64,000 nt of DNA from Acetobacter farinalis (GCF_026240015.1 NZ_JAPIUX010000004.1:124001-188000); one strand, 5' to 3'. Shown: positions 29,916 through 38,172, counted from the first letter of the stretch. The notes: generated by a model not told the origin, from the letters alone. Made by a program: numbers and translations.

Positions 29916-30200
29916 ATGCGCGACCTCAAAAACAATGAACTCAATGCCGTAAGCGGTGGTGGCTTTTTTGGTGATTTCGGAAGTGCCCTTGGCAGCGCTA
30001 TCGGCCAGACGGTCGATATGGGATACACAGCCATTAACGGCCATGCCCCGGCAATTTCCGCTGTAACGGCCAGTTCCACTCTGGGCAACGGAATCGGTCT
30101 GATTACGGATTCCATCTTTAACCCCGCCAACATCCCCGATGCCATCTCTCAGATCGGTGCAGGGATTTCCGGGATTATTGAAGCCGCAAAGGCCAACTGA
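29916..30200 (+). CDS. Double-glycine-leader peptide 2, putative class II bacteriocin-like precursor
   Basis: The 94-residue precursor has the leader MRDLKNNELNAVSGG (15 residues) and a strong AAGGAG nine bases before the ATG. The core of about 79 residues begins GFFGDFGSALGSAIG, with overlapping GxxxG motifs at residues 22-30. It is rich in Gly, Ala and Ile and ends with a hydrophobic GAGISGIIEAAKAN. GxxxG-bearing hydrophobic cores are characteristic of pore-forming class IIb peptides. No Cys is present, so no lanthionine or disulfide. Two hairpins follow. The absence of immunity and export genes is the main uncertainty. Confidence 0.78.
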   Translation: MRDLKNNELNAVSGGGFFGDFGSALGSAIGQTVDMGYTAINGHAPAISAVTASSTLGNGIGLITDSIFNPANIPDAISQIGAGISGIIEAAKAN

Positions 30201-30208
30201 TCTGGTGC

Positions 30209-30236
30209 CTGATTTTTTGCCGAACTGAAAAATCAG
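30209..30236 (+). terminator. Hairpin 1 after peptide gene 2
   Basis: Nine-base arms CTGATTTTT and AAAAATCAG enclose a 10-nt loop, directly downstream of the peptide stop. Confidence 0.55.
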
Positions 30237-30270
30237 AAGGGTTCGTGCTCCGCAGGGGGGACGAACCCTT
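30237..30270. terminator. Hairpin 2, shared 3' end with the convergent yggT
   Basis: Ten-base arms AAGGGTTCGT and ACGAACCCTT enclose a 14-nt loop. The hairpin abuts the previous one and ends before the yggT stop codon; it probably serves both directions. Confidence 0.6.
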
Positions 30271-30281
30271 TGTGCCGTGCT

Positions 30282-30581
30282 TCAACGGTAGATTATTGTC
30301 CTGAAGAGACTGACCAGCACGGGCTGAAGCACATATTGAATCCCCAGCAGCACCACCATGGGGCTGAAATCCACCCCCCCGAGGGATGGCAGGATACGCC
30401 GCACAGGCTCGAGAACAGGTTCCGTTACCCGGTTCAGAAAATACCCTATTTTCCAGACAATCTGGTTTCGGCTGTCCAGAACCCCGAACAGGCAGAGATT
30501 TATATAAATGCAGGATGCGATCAGAATCCAGCAGTATATCTCCAGAAGGCGCATCAACAGCGTAAAAAGACCGAACAGCAA
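30282..30581 (-). CDS. YggT family membrane protein
   Basis: This 99-residue protein has two hydrophobic blocks around the family signature VTEPVLEPVRRILPSLGGVDFSPM. YggT proteins are inner-membrane proteins of uncertain role, linked in other bacteria to osmotic stress or division. It is convergent with the peptide island and shares its hairpin. Its upstream region faces tRNA-Ala on the other strand. Confidence 0.92.
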   Translation of the reverse strand: MLFGLFTLLMRLLEIYCWILIASCIYINLCLFGVLDSRNQIVWKIGYFLNRVTEPVLEPVRRILPSLGGVDFSPMVVLLGIQYVLQPVLVSLFRTIIYR

Positions 30582-30694
30582 GAATTAGTCTCCGCATCAC
30601 ATGCCCGAATCAGGGTCTTCTCTCCGGGCTTCAGCGCCTTACAATACAGCTTGACAGTCTATTGGTAAGCCCTCTATCCAAAATCTATAAAGGC

Positions 30695-30770
30695 GGGGCT
30701 GTAGCTCAGTTGGGAGAGCGCCTCGTTCGCAATGAGGAGGTCAGGGGTTCGATTCCCCTCAGTTCCACCA
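30695..30770 (+). tRNA. tRNA-Ala (anticodon CGC)
   Basis: The 76-nt gene has an encoded CCA. The acceptor GGGGCTG pairs with CAGTTCC (two G-T wobbles). The anticodon stem CCTCG/TGAGG holds the loop TTCGCAA, giving anticodon CGC. The T-arm is GGGGTTCGATTCCCC. It marks the right border of the peptide island. Confidence 0.94.
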
Positions 30771-31026
30771 AACGCCTTTATAAATACCTGATTTTCATAA
30801 TTAAATAATCCGAATACCCGCCTGTAAGCGTCATACGCCAGGCACCATATGCGGCTATCTCGGCAAAAAACATCCTCCTCCCCACACGCCAGCCCCAACA
30901 CTACAGGGCAGGTTTCAGGCCTCCGGCTGCCCTTCTTCCGGTTTTACCCGCACCTTTTCAGGCATCCTCCCTTCAGGCAGGCAAGCCTACGTTATGCGTT
31001 CATGAACGCTTTTCCGGACTTCAGAT

Positions 31027-32067
31027 TTATTTTGATTCCAGAATACTGTTTTCGAAATTTCCGGAGAAACCATCCTGAATCGCCACAAACAGAATACGCC
31101 AGCGCCGCAGCATTTTGACTGGATGCACAAGGTGATACAGAACACTCCGCCATGTCCGGCACAAGACCTTGATCAACAGAAACAGGACCATGTTCAGAGT
31201 GTAAACACTCCGGGATTTTCTGCTCTTCCGCTCGATAAAAACTCTGTTCCTTACGGAAAAATACGGGCGGACCGCGCCCTGTTCATACTGCAACCATGGG
31301 TGCAGGAAAGACGGCGCCTCGGTCCAGGACTGTTCGATGTCCCTCAGAATGCTTTTCTGGCACATCCAGAGAACACCGCCCTGGCGGGTTATGCGCAAGG
31401 TGTAGTCATAATCATCAAAATACAGGAAAAATCGTTCATCTGGCAGGCCGATCCGATCAACCCAGTCCCTGTGCAGCCATAATCCGCCATATGCCCCCAT
31501 CTCCATCGCGCGGCAAGGCAGTCCATCTTTGTCCCAGATGGCCACAGTTTTTTTCTGAAACACGGACTGCACGGAAAATCCGAAAAATGAATTATTCTGA
31601 ATGGCATTTGGTTTGTTGTTGCGAACAAGCTTGACGTATGTCCGCTTGTCCTGACGGAAACTGGCAAGGCAGCAGAGAGGAGAGCTGCCCATCAGCACCC
31701 ATGTGCGCGCCAGTGCCTTCAGGGCATCAGGTTCGGGAACCGTATCGTCATCCAGCGTCCAGATATGCAGGGTTTGTCTTCTTCGCGCCGCGGCCGCAAT
31801 CCCTGCTGCAAATCCACCGGCGGATCCCCCGTTTCGCGCCAGCCTGATGCAGGATGTGCGGGCCGCCCCCCACTGGTGTGTAAAGGCGTTTATTTTATCC
31901 GAAACGTCCGGGGCTGTTCCGTTATCCACCAGAACAACATGCCCGGCGCCGCATTGCAGAACCGCCTGAAGAACCTGCTCCAGAAAAACAAGGCGACTGC
32001 CATATGTTACGATAACAGCGCAGGTTCCATCCAGAATTGCCTGCTCTGTGAGGGTCTCAGACCGCAT
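31027..32067 (-). CDS. Family 2 glycosyltransferase (galactofuranosyl/rhamnosyl-transferase-like)
   Basis: The 346-residue enzyme has a GT-A fold start (CAVIVTYGSRLVFLEQVL and VLVDNGTAPD). NGGSAGGFAAGIAAA follows, then the metal-binding LDDDT and the later FLYFDDYDYTLRI motif seen in GT2 enzymes of the GlfT2/WbbL type. The C-terminus is basic and hydrophobic (LNMVLFLLIKVL), suiting membrane association. It sits downstream of an ELM1-like protein and a flippase on the same strand, so it likely adds a sugar to a surface glycan or lipid-linked oligosaccharide. Confidence 0.85.
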   Translation of the reverse strand: MRSETLTEQAILDGTCAVIVTYGSRLVFLEQVLQAVLQCGAGHVVLVDNGTAPDVSDKINAFTHQWGAARTSCIRLARNGGSAGGFAAGIAAAARRRQTLHIWTLDDDTVPEPDALKALARTWVLMGSSPLCCLASFRQDKRTYVKLVRNNKPNAIQNNSFFGFSVQSVFQKKTVAIWDKDGLPCRAMEMGAYGGLWLHRDWVDRIGLPDERFFLYFDDYDYTLRITRQGGVLWMCQKSILRDIEQSWTEAPSFLHPWLQYEQGAVRPYFSVRNRVFIERKSRKSRSVYTLNMVLFLLIKVLCRTWRSVLYHLVHPVKMLRRWRILFVAIQDGFSGNFENSILESK

Positions 32068-32182
32068 CCTGTTCGTCCCGTCAGAGGTGTTTCATCCGCT
32101 TCGGGACAGAGCGGGTGTCAGGAGACACATCTGGCATGAAAGCATGTCTGAAATGCACATGCCAGATCATCCGCATATCAGG

Positions 32183-33133
32183 TCAGGTGCGTTCCTTCTG
32201 CAACCCGGGAAGAGCCAGAATACTGCGCCGGAGCCGGAGCAGATCCTCCTCCGGCCTGTGGCTGGATGGACGCCAGCGCAAGGCCTCTGCGCTCAAGGGC
32301 AGGTCCGCCCGGCGGATCTCCCCCCCGCGGATCAGGGTCTTATGCCAGTGGGCGAAATTGGCCCCGCTCCCCAGCACTCCACGGCGCACAAGCGTATATC
32401 GGACAGGCCTCAGGCCCAGTGCGTCCAGAGTCCGCTGGGCTCTTGTCATCCCCGTTTCGCGCCGGGGCAAGGGAAACAACCAGACCGGCGCTCTGGTGCG
32501 CCATGCCTCCGCCAGCATGGAGGCGCTGTCCGCCGTGACAACAAACCGGCTCCCTGTTTGCAGAAGCCTGTCGAACTGGTTGTCCTCCCGCCTGAAGGGA
32601 TACAGGGAGAAGCCGGAGGTTTTTGCGTGCGCCTGCAGGTAATCCCACAGGTCAGGGGGTGTCCGCGGACTTGCGATAAGATGCAGCGGCTCACCATTGG
32701 CTCTGGCCAGTTCCGTGGCAAAACGCAGCAAACGCTGTGTTTCCGTGTGCCCCATATAAAACTGGCGGGACGGCGCGCCATACAGCACAACCGTCCCCGC
32801 AGTCCGCTGCTCTTCGGGAATCACAGGAAGGGGCTGGAGCGATGCACCGTTAAGGGGCCATGCACTTTTCAGGATATTGGGCCCGGAGGGGTAATCATCC
32901 TGTGGCAGAGAAATAATCAGGTCCAGATCTGTTATGGGGACATGGCTGGGCCGACCTATCTGCACCACAAGAGGGCGCACGGCACAGGAAGCCCGCAACG
33001 CCTGGGCCGCCCGCACGGCGTTGCCAAAAGACAGGATAAGACGCAGGCCGCTGGTGTCAGGCCAGCGCGCCGGAGCCGTAAAATCCGGGTTGAGCGGCAC
33101 ATTTCTGAAAGGAAGCCCCAGAGCTTCCGCCAC
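32183..33133 (-). CDS. ELM1/GtrOC-like putative glycosyltransferase; start codon unresolved
   Basis: The protein resembles the bacterial mitochondrial-fission ELM1 family, a GT-B-like group found in glycan clusters. Visible blocks are VVQIGRPSHVPITDLDLIISLPQDD, GTVVLYGAPSRQF and the C-terminal VVTADSASMLAEAWRTRAPVWLFPL. The GTG at 33133 is the first usual start, but the frame stays open to 33253. It encodes a family-like N-terminus, VWILDTGRVGERAQ, just upstream, with no ATG, GTG or TTG available. The true start may be a rare codon such as the CTG at 33211, after GGGAGAG. The stop of the flippase gene lies immediately upstream. Confidence 0.75.
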   Translation of the reverse strand: MAEALGLPFRNVPLNPDFTAPARWPDTSGLRLILSFGNAVRAAQALRASCAVRPLVVQIGRPSHVPITDLDLIISLPQDDYPSGPNILKSAWPLNGASLQPLPVIPEEQRTAGTVVLYGAPSRQFYMGHTETQRLLRFATELARANGEPLHLIASPRTPPDLWDYLQAHAKTSGFSLYPFRREDNQFDRLLQTGSRFVVTADSASMLAEAWRTRAPVWLFPLPRRETGMTRAQRTLDALGLRPVRYTLVRRGVLGSGANFAHWHKTLIRGGEIRRADLPLSAEALRWRPSSHRPEEDLLRLRRSILALPGLQKERT

Positions 33134-33253
33134 TCTCTCGCACTGCGCGCGCTCTCCAACTCTTCCCGTGTCCAGAATCCAGACCGGTTCGGATGAAAAA
33201 AAACTGCTCAGGTCACACTCTCCCGCTTCCGCGTTATGGACCCGGCATTTTCC

Positions 33254-34579
33254 TCAGGCTCCGGGTTTGCCCTCAAACATCCTGTTACGGTTCATAACAA
33301 GATAGGGGATGAGGCGTGTCAGAAAAATAGCAAGCTCGCTTAAAAGAGTCGCAACGCCAGCGCCCGTCATCCCCCACGCAGTCGCCAGCACGTACAGCAG
33401 CGGCAGGGAAAAGCACATCGTCACCACCCGGCCAATCAGAATCTGATGTGCCTTGTTGAGAGAAACCAGCAGGGGCTCCAGCGGGACATCCCATAAATCC
33501 AGAATAGCCGTCACCGTCATGAGCAGCAGCAGGGTGCGTGTGCCTGTCCACGGAACAGTCAGCAACACATGCAGCAACCACGGCCCCACAACAGTCGCGA
33601 CAACCAGCACAACGGCGGAAAAAAGTGCCAGTGCCTGCAGGATACGGTTTGTCACCTGCCGGATGGAAGTCCAGTCCCGCTTGTCGCGCAGGGCAACAAG
33701 TTCCGGATACAGAGCCGGTGTCAGCATTTGCGCGGGCCGGGCCATGCCATCTGAAATCTGCCAGGTCACGTTATAGATGGCGGCACTTTCCGGCCCCAGC
33801 ACAGCCCCCACAACCAGCACCGTAAGGCGGGAACCAAGACGCCCCAGAGCCTGATCCAGACTGGTGGAAAACGTGAACCGCCAGATACCCCTGATCTGGC
33901 TGAGCCATGGCACATTGAGCAGCCGGAAACCGCGCAGCTTGTCTGTCCGCGCCATGACCCAGAACGCCAGGCCATAATCCAGCACAAACGCCACGACTGT
34001 CGCACCGTACCAAAGCACCAGAAAATCCCGCAGTGTCCAGCTCAGAAAAAACCCGGCGATACACCCCGCGAATTTGACAACAGAGCTGGCCGTATCCGCC
34101 AGAACCGCGAGTTCATACCGGTTGGCCAGCCTCAGAACCCCCATGGCGCACCCGGTGTTCATGAACAGGATGACGGACATATACCATAGCGGGATATGCC
34201 CGTACGCCACGGCCCACCCCGAAAGATGCCCAAGCCACACGCTTGAAAACAGGGCGACCGCCAGCCCTAGCACGGCCCCTGCGGCATCCAGCGCGATGCA
34301 GTGGCGCAGGAGTGTATGAAACGGCTTTTTTTCAGCGGCTTTATAGAGAGACGTGCCGTATTGCAGCAGCGGCTGCCATGCCTGAAAGCGGGTTGCCACC
34401 GCGCAGGAGAGCACGAAGGAACTCATCAGCAGCAGGATGCCGTACTCTTCAAGCCCCAGCGTGCGCACGGCCAGAGCCGTGCTGCCCAGCGCGAGCACGG
34501 CCATGGCCCCCCTGCCGCTCAGCAGATAGCCTGTGTTGCGGAACACACGCCCGAACAACGCCTTGATCTGACTATTCAT
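33254..34579 (-). CDS. Oligosaccharide flippase (Wzx/MATE-like) membrane protein
   Basis: The 441-residue protein is almost wholly hydrophobic, with about 12 spans. N-terminal features typical of polysaccharide flippases are GYLLSGRGAMAVLALGSTALAVRTLG and LEEYGILLL. It would move lipid-linked sugars across the inner membrane. It is the first gene of a leftward flippase-ELM1-GT2 cluster, whose few genes suggest a remnant or short strain-variable surface-glycan locus next to pqq. No polymerase or ligase is present. Confidence 0.85.
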   Translation of the reverse strand: MNSQIKALFGRVFRNTGYLLSGRGAMAVLALGSTALAVRTLGLEEYGILLLMSSFVLSCAVATRFQAWQPLLQYGTSLYKAAEKKPFHTLLRHCIALDAAGAVLGLAVALFSSVWLGHLSGWAVAYGHIPLWYMSVILFMNTGCAMGVLRLANRYELAVLADTASSVVKFAGCIAGFFLSWTLRDFLVLWYGATVVAFVLDYGLAFWVMARTDKLRGFRLLNVPWLSQIRGIWRFTFSTSLDQALGRLGSRLTVLVVGAVLGPESAAIYNVTWQISDGMARPAQMLTPALYPELVALRDKRDWTSIRQVTNRILQALALFSAVVLVVATVVGPWLLHVLLTVPWTGTRTLLLLMTVTAILDLWDVPLEPLLVSLNKAHQILIGRVVTMCFSLPLLYVLATAWGMTGAGVATLLSELAIFLTRLIPYLVMNRNRMFEGKPGA

Positions 34580-34948
34580 CAGCCCTCATGCTTCTCTCTT
34601 TCTGCCTGAAATGGGCTGGACATCCCTGCAGGAAAGACCCGGCCATGCGTTTGCGCAGCGCACCATGCCGGAGTGTGTTTAGAAGCCCTCTGGCCGAAAT
34701 AGCAAATCCCTTCCACCCGAAAAGCCGCAGTTCCACCCTGAACGCCGGGAACGGCCCATGCAGCATGGTCGAGAGACGCACTCATCACAGTCCCGTGAAA
34801 AGCATGAAAAACGTCTCACTTTAACGCCTGCAGGGTTGCACTGCCTGAACTTTTGCTCACACTCGAAAGACACGGCCTGTGTCCTTTCGTGCATGTGTTG
34901 CCCGAACAGGAGGCCGTATGTCACCTGACCTGTTTACGGAGAGTTCCC
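34580..34948. other. Divergent spacer between the flippase gene and pqqA, with the pqq leader
   Basis: No credible conventional gene was found in these 369 bp. The right part carries the pqqA leader: a hairpin (34864-34889), a perfect AGGAGG at 34908-34913 and an out-of-frame short ORF beginning at 34918. Confidence 0.5.
34864..34889 (+). promoter_or_regulatory. Hairpin in the pqqA leader
   Basis: CGAAAG...CTTTCG arms continue inward with ACACG/TGTGT, leaving a three-base loop and one bulged C. It ends 18 bases before the AGGAGG of the leader ORF. A role in controlling translation or mRNA stability is inference. Confidence 0.45.
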
Positions 34949-34995
34949 ATGGCCTGGACCACACCGAAAATCACCGAAATCCCGCTCGGCGCTGA
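34918..34995 (+). promoter_or_regulatory. Out-of-frame leader ORF overlapping pqqA (25 codons)
   Basis: ATG at 34918 follows AGGAGG with a four-base gap. It encodes MSPDLFTESSHGLDH... and ends with TGA at 34993-34995, inside pqqA in another frame. Its ribosome-binding site is stronger than that of pqqA (GGAGAG). It may tune PqqA translation, or may simply be chance. Confidence 0.35.
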
Positions 34996-35029
34996 AATCA
35001 ACAGCTACGTTTGCGGCCAGAAGAAATAA
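34949..35029 (+). CDS. pqqA: Pyrroloquinoline quinone precursor peptide PqqA
   Basis: The 26-residue peptide MAWTTPKITEIPLGAEINSY-VCGQKK contains the conserved Glu16 and Tyr20 (ExxxY) that are cross-linked by PqqE and become the PQQ skeleton. The start is ATG 34949 with GGAGAG upstream. A strong terminator lies between it and pqqB, so pqqA mRNA should exceed the rest, as suits a substrate peptide. Confidence 0.97.
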   Translation: MAWTTPKITEIPLGAEINSYVCGQKK

Positions 35030-35036
35030 AAGTTTT

Positions 35037-35084
35037 CGCCGCCGGATGTGAGCAGAACAGGCTCGCTCTGGCGGCGTTTTTTTT
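35037..35084 (+). terminator. Intercistronic terminator between pqqA and pqqB
   Basis: CGCCGCC and GGCGGCG arms are followed by eight T residues, a full rho-independent terminator. Only read-through transcripts reach pqqB-E unless a further promoter exists. Confidence 0.85.
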
Positions 35085-35097
35085 CTAAAAGCCTTGT

Positions 35098-36009
35098 ATG
35101 CTTGATCTTCTTGTACTCGGCGCAGCCGCCGGCGGCGGCTTTCCCCAGTGGAACTCCAACGCACCCGGCTGCCAACGCGCCCGCGCCGGAGACCCTGACG
35201 CCCCGGCCCGCACGCAGGCGTCCCTCGCAGTAAGCGGGGATGGTGAGCACTGGTTTATCCTCAATGCCTCGCCTGATCTGCGCACGCAGATCAACCAGAC
35301 TCCGGCCCTCCACCCCAGAGAAGGGCTGCGCTCCACGCCCATTTCCGGTGTTGTGCTGACAAGTGGCGAAATTGACGCCATTATCGGGCTGCTGACCATG
35401 CGGGAACGGCAGGCCTACGGGCTTTACGCCACAGCCCCGGTTCTGGCCCAGCTTGATGCCAATCCGATTTTTGATGCACTGGACCGCACCCTTGTGCCCC
35501 GCCATACCATGATGCTGGACCAGCCCTTCTCGCTCATGCCCGGCGGGCTGCGCATCACCCCCTTTTCTGTGCCCGGCAAAGTGCCGCTTTATGCGGAGCG
35601 CGGAGAAAACCCGGCCGAGATCATGACGAATGGTGAAACCATCGGTCTGGACATCACGGATGGCCAGCACCGTGCGCTCTTCATTCCCGGCTGCGCCATG
35701 ATGACGGACGCTCTGCGTGAGCGGATAAACGGGGCTGATGTCGTGTTTTTCGATGGCACCCTCTGGACTGATGATGAAATGGTCCGGGCCGGGCTTGGGG
35801 CCAAGACAGGCCGCCGCATGGGGCACATGTCCATTGCGGATGAACCGGATGGCACCATTGCTGCCTTCCTCACGCTGGATGTGCGCCGCAAGGTGCTGAT
35901 TCACATCAATAACTCCAATCCCATCCTGTTGGCGGACACGCCGGAACGCAGGCAGGCTGAAGCCGCAGGCTGGGACGTCGCCTTTGATGGCATGAGGATA
36001 ACATTATGA
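35098..36009 (+). CDS. pqqB: PQQ biosynthesis protein PqqB
   Basis: The 303-residue protein has a metallo-beta-lactamase-like fold. It opens LDLLVLGAAAGGGFPQWNSN and carries CQRA, NASPDLRTQI and the late IHINNSNPIL. PqqB is proposed to hydroxylate the tyrosine moiety or assist PQQ maturation in the cytosol. Its start is 13 bases after the terminator's T-run, without a strong SD. Its stop overlaps the pqqC start by four bases. Confidence 0.97.
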   Translation: MLDLLVLGAAAGGGFPQWNSNAPGCQRARAGDPDAPARTQASLAVSGDGEHWFILNASPDLRTQINQTPALHPREGLRSTPISGVVLTSGEIDAIIGLLTMRERQAYGLYATAPVLAQLDANPIFDALDRTLVPRHTMMLDQPFSLMPGGLRITPFSVPGKVPLYAERGENPAEIMTNGETIGLDITDGQHRALFIPGCAMMTDALRERINGADVVFFDGTLWTDDEMVRAGLGAKTGRRMGHMSIADEPDGTIAAFLTLDVRRKVLIHINNSNPILLADTPERRQAEAAGWDVAFDGMRITL

Positions 36010-36761
36010 CAGACCGGCTGCTTTCCCCCGAAGATCTGGAAGCTGCCTTACGGGCTATTGGTGCGGAGCGGTATCACAACCTGCACCCCTTCCACCGCGC
36101 CCTGCATGATGGAAAGCTCAGCAAGGGGCAGGTGCAGGCCTGGGCCCTGAACCGCTATTATTATCAGGCCAGCATTCCCGCCAAGGATGCCACCCTTCTG
36201 GCCCGCCTGCCCACTGCGGAACTGCGGCGCGAATGGCGGCGGCGGCTGATTGACCATGATGGCACGGAACCCGGCACAGGCGGTGTGGCCCGCTGGCTGA
36301 AACTGACCGATGGTCTGGGGCTGGACCGGAGCTATGTGGAATCTCTGGAAGGCCTGCTGCCCGGAACCCGCTTTGCTGTGGAAGCCTATGTGCATTTCGT
36401 GCGGGAACGCTCGATTCTGGAAGCCATCGCCTCCTCCCTCACCGAGCTGTTTTCTCCCACCATTATCAGTGAACGTGTCTCCGGCATGTTGCGGAACTAT
36501 GCGTTTGTGACGGAAGAAACGCTGGCCTATTTCGCACCGCGCCTGACACAAGCCCCGCAGGATTCCGCCTTCGCGCTGGGCTATGTGAAAGAGCATGCCC
36601 GCACGGTAGAGCAGCAGCAGGCCGTTCTTGGCGCGCTGAAATTCAAATGCAATGTCCTGTGGTCCATGCTGGATGCTCTGGATTACGCTTACGTCACCCC
36701 GGCCCGTATCCCGCCCGGCGCTTTCCGCCCGGCAGACCATACGGCAGGAAACGCTGCGTGA
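36006..36761 (+). CDS. pqqC: Pyrroloquinoline-quinone synthase PqqC
   Basis: The 251-residue cofactor-free oxidase catalyses the final ring closure and eight-electron oxidation to PQQ. Family features are YHNLHPFHRALHDGKLSKGQ, QAWALNRYYYQASIPAKDA and the ELFSPTIISERVSGM block. The ATG overlaps the pqqB stop and the TGA overlaps the pqqD ATG by one base, so translation is coupled through the operon. Confidence 0.97.
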   Translation: MTDRLLSPEDLEAALRAIGAERYHNLHPFHRALHDGKLSKGQVQAWALNRYYYQASIPAKDATLLARLPTAELRREWRRRLIDHDGTEPGTGGVARWLKLTDGLGLDRSYVESLEGLLPGTRFAVEAYVHFVRERSILEAIASSLTELFSPTIISERVSGMLRNYAFVTEETLAYFAPRLTQAPQDSAFALGYVKEHARTVEQQQAVLGALKFKCNVLWSMLDALDYAYVTPARIPPGAFRPADHTAGNAA

Positions 36762-37084
36762 TGGCCAGCGCAACCGCACCTGCCACGGCCTCGGGCTCGG
36801 GCTCGGAACCCGCTACGGAAGCCTCCGTGCCCCGCTTTGCCCGCGGCACCCGCCTGCAATATGACCGCATACGGGAGCAATGGTTTGTGCAGGCACCGGA
36901 ACGGGCCTTTCTGGCGGATGCGACTGCCGCAGAAATCCTGCAACTGGTGAATGGAAAACGCTCTCTGGAGCAAATCATTACACAGCTTTCAGAGCACTTC
37001 TCCGCCCCGCGTGATGTGATTGCACAGGATGTTCTGCGCATGGCGCAGGAGCTGGCAGACAGGCAGGTTCTGCTGCTGGCATGA
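36761..37084 (+). CDS. pqqD: PqqA-binding chaperone PqqD
   Basis: The 107-residue RRE-type protein presents PqqA to the radical SAM enzyme PqqE. The conserved core runs from PRFARGTRLQYDRIREQWFV to AQDVLRMAQELADRQ. An N-terminal extension of about 24 residues is rich in Ala, Ser, Thr and Glu and is longer than usual. The start overlaps the pqqC stop by one base (TGATG) and the stop overlaps pqqE by four. Confidence 0.95.
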   Translation: MASATAPATASGSGSEPATEASVPRFARGTRLQYDRIREQWFVQAPERAFLADATAAEILQLVNGKRSLEQIITQLSEHFSAPRDVIAQDVLRMAQELADRQVLLLA

Positions 37085-38172
37085 CCAAAGCCCCACCCCC
37101 GATGAGCCTGCTGGCGGAGCTGACGCACCGGTGCCCGCTTCAGTGCCCCTACTGCTCCAACCCGCTCCGGCTGGACCCGCGCGCGGGAGAACTGGACACG
37201 GCAACATGGAAACGCGTGCTGGATGAAGCGGCGGCCATGGGGGTGTTGCAGGTTCATTTTTCCGGGGGCGAGCCCATGGCGCGGCCTGATCTGGCTGATC
37301 TGGTCGCACATGCTGTCTCTCTGGGGCTCTATACCAACCTGATTACCTCCGGTGTCCTGCTGAACCGGGAGACTCTGGGCGCGCTCTCTGAAGCCGGGCT
37401 GGACCATATCCAGCTCTCCTTTCAGGATGCGGATGCCAGCGAGGGCGAGCGGATTGGCGGAATGGCCGGGGCTCAGGCCAAAAAGCTGGAAGCCGCACGC
37501 CTGATTGTCGAGGAGGGTCTTCCTCTGACCCTCAATTTTGTCATTCATCGGCAGAATGCCGAGCGCGTTCCCGCCATGCTGGATCTGGCCGGGCAGCTTG
37601 GCGCACGGCGGGTCGAAATTGCACACACCCAGTATTATGGCTGGGGCCTGCTGAACCGGGATGCCCTGCTGCCGGACCGGGCACAGCTTGAAGCCACGGA
37701 AGCAGCCGTGGCCGCCGCCCGGGCGCATTTCGGCACCCGGATGGCCATAGATTTCGTCACACCGGATTATTATGCGGAACGCCCGAAACCCTGCATGGGG
37801 GGCTGGGGGCAGCGCTTCCTCAACATCTCGCCCTCAGGCAAGGTGCTGCCATGCCATGCGGCGGAAAGCATTCCGGGGCTGACCTTCCCTTCCGTGAAGG
37901 AAGAAGCCCTTGAGTCCATCTGGCAGGACTCCCCCCTGTTCAGACTGTATCGCGGCACAGACTGGATGCCCGAACCATGCCAGAGCTGCGCCTTCAAGGA
38001 AGACGACTGGGGAGGCTGCCGCTGTCAGGCTCTGGCGCTGGCCGGACAGGCCGACGCCACAGACCCGGTCTGCCATCGCGCCCCGGCCCATGACCGGATT
38101 ATACAGGCTCTTGCGAAAAGACCCGCCACACCTCCGGCGTTCCGTTATCGGCGTTATCATAACGCAGAATAA
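37081..38172 (+). CDS. pqqE: PqqA peptide cyclase PqqE (radical SAM)
   Basis: This 363-residue radical SAM/SPASM enzyme forms the Glu-Tyr carbon-carbon bond in PqqA. The SAM cluster motif is CPLQCPYC near residue 20, followed by HFSGGEPMARPDL. The C-terminal SPASM cysteines are in CMGGWG, LPCHAAE and CQSCAFKEDDWGGCRCQ. It completes a contiguous pqqABCDE operon that supplies PQQ to periplasmic alcohol and glucose dehydrogenases typical of acetic acid bacteria. Confidence 0.97.
   Translation: MTKAPPPMSLLAELTHRCPLQCPYCSNPLRLDPRAGELDTATWKRVLDEAAAMGVLQVHFSGGEPMARPDLADLVAHAVSLGLYTNLITSGVLLNRETLGALSEAGLDHIQLSFQDADASEGERIGGMAGAQAKKLEAARLIVEEGLPLTLNFVIHRQNAERVPAMLDLAGQLGARRVEIAHTQYYGWGLLNRDALLPDRAQLEATEAAVAAARAHFGTRMAIDFVTPDYYAERPKPCMGGWGQRFLNISPSGKVLPCHAAESIPGLTFPSVKEEALESIWQDSPLFRLYRGTDWMPEPCQSCAFKEDDWGGCRCQALALAGQADATDPVCHRAPAHDRIIQALAKRPATPPAFRYRRYHNAE

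Noticed and set aside
33134..33260. Frameshift at the eight-base T-run as explanation for the missing ELM1-like start
   Set aside because: Both other frames upstream of the run hit stop codons just before it and offer no start that would read into the gene, so a single indel there does not restore one.
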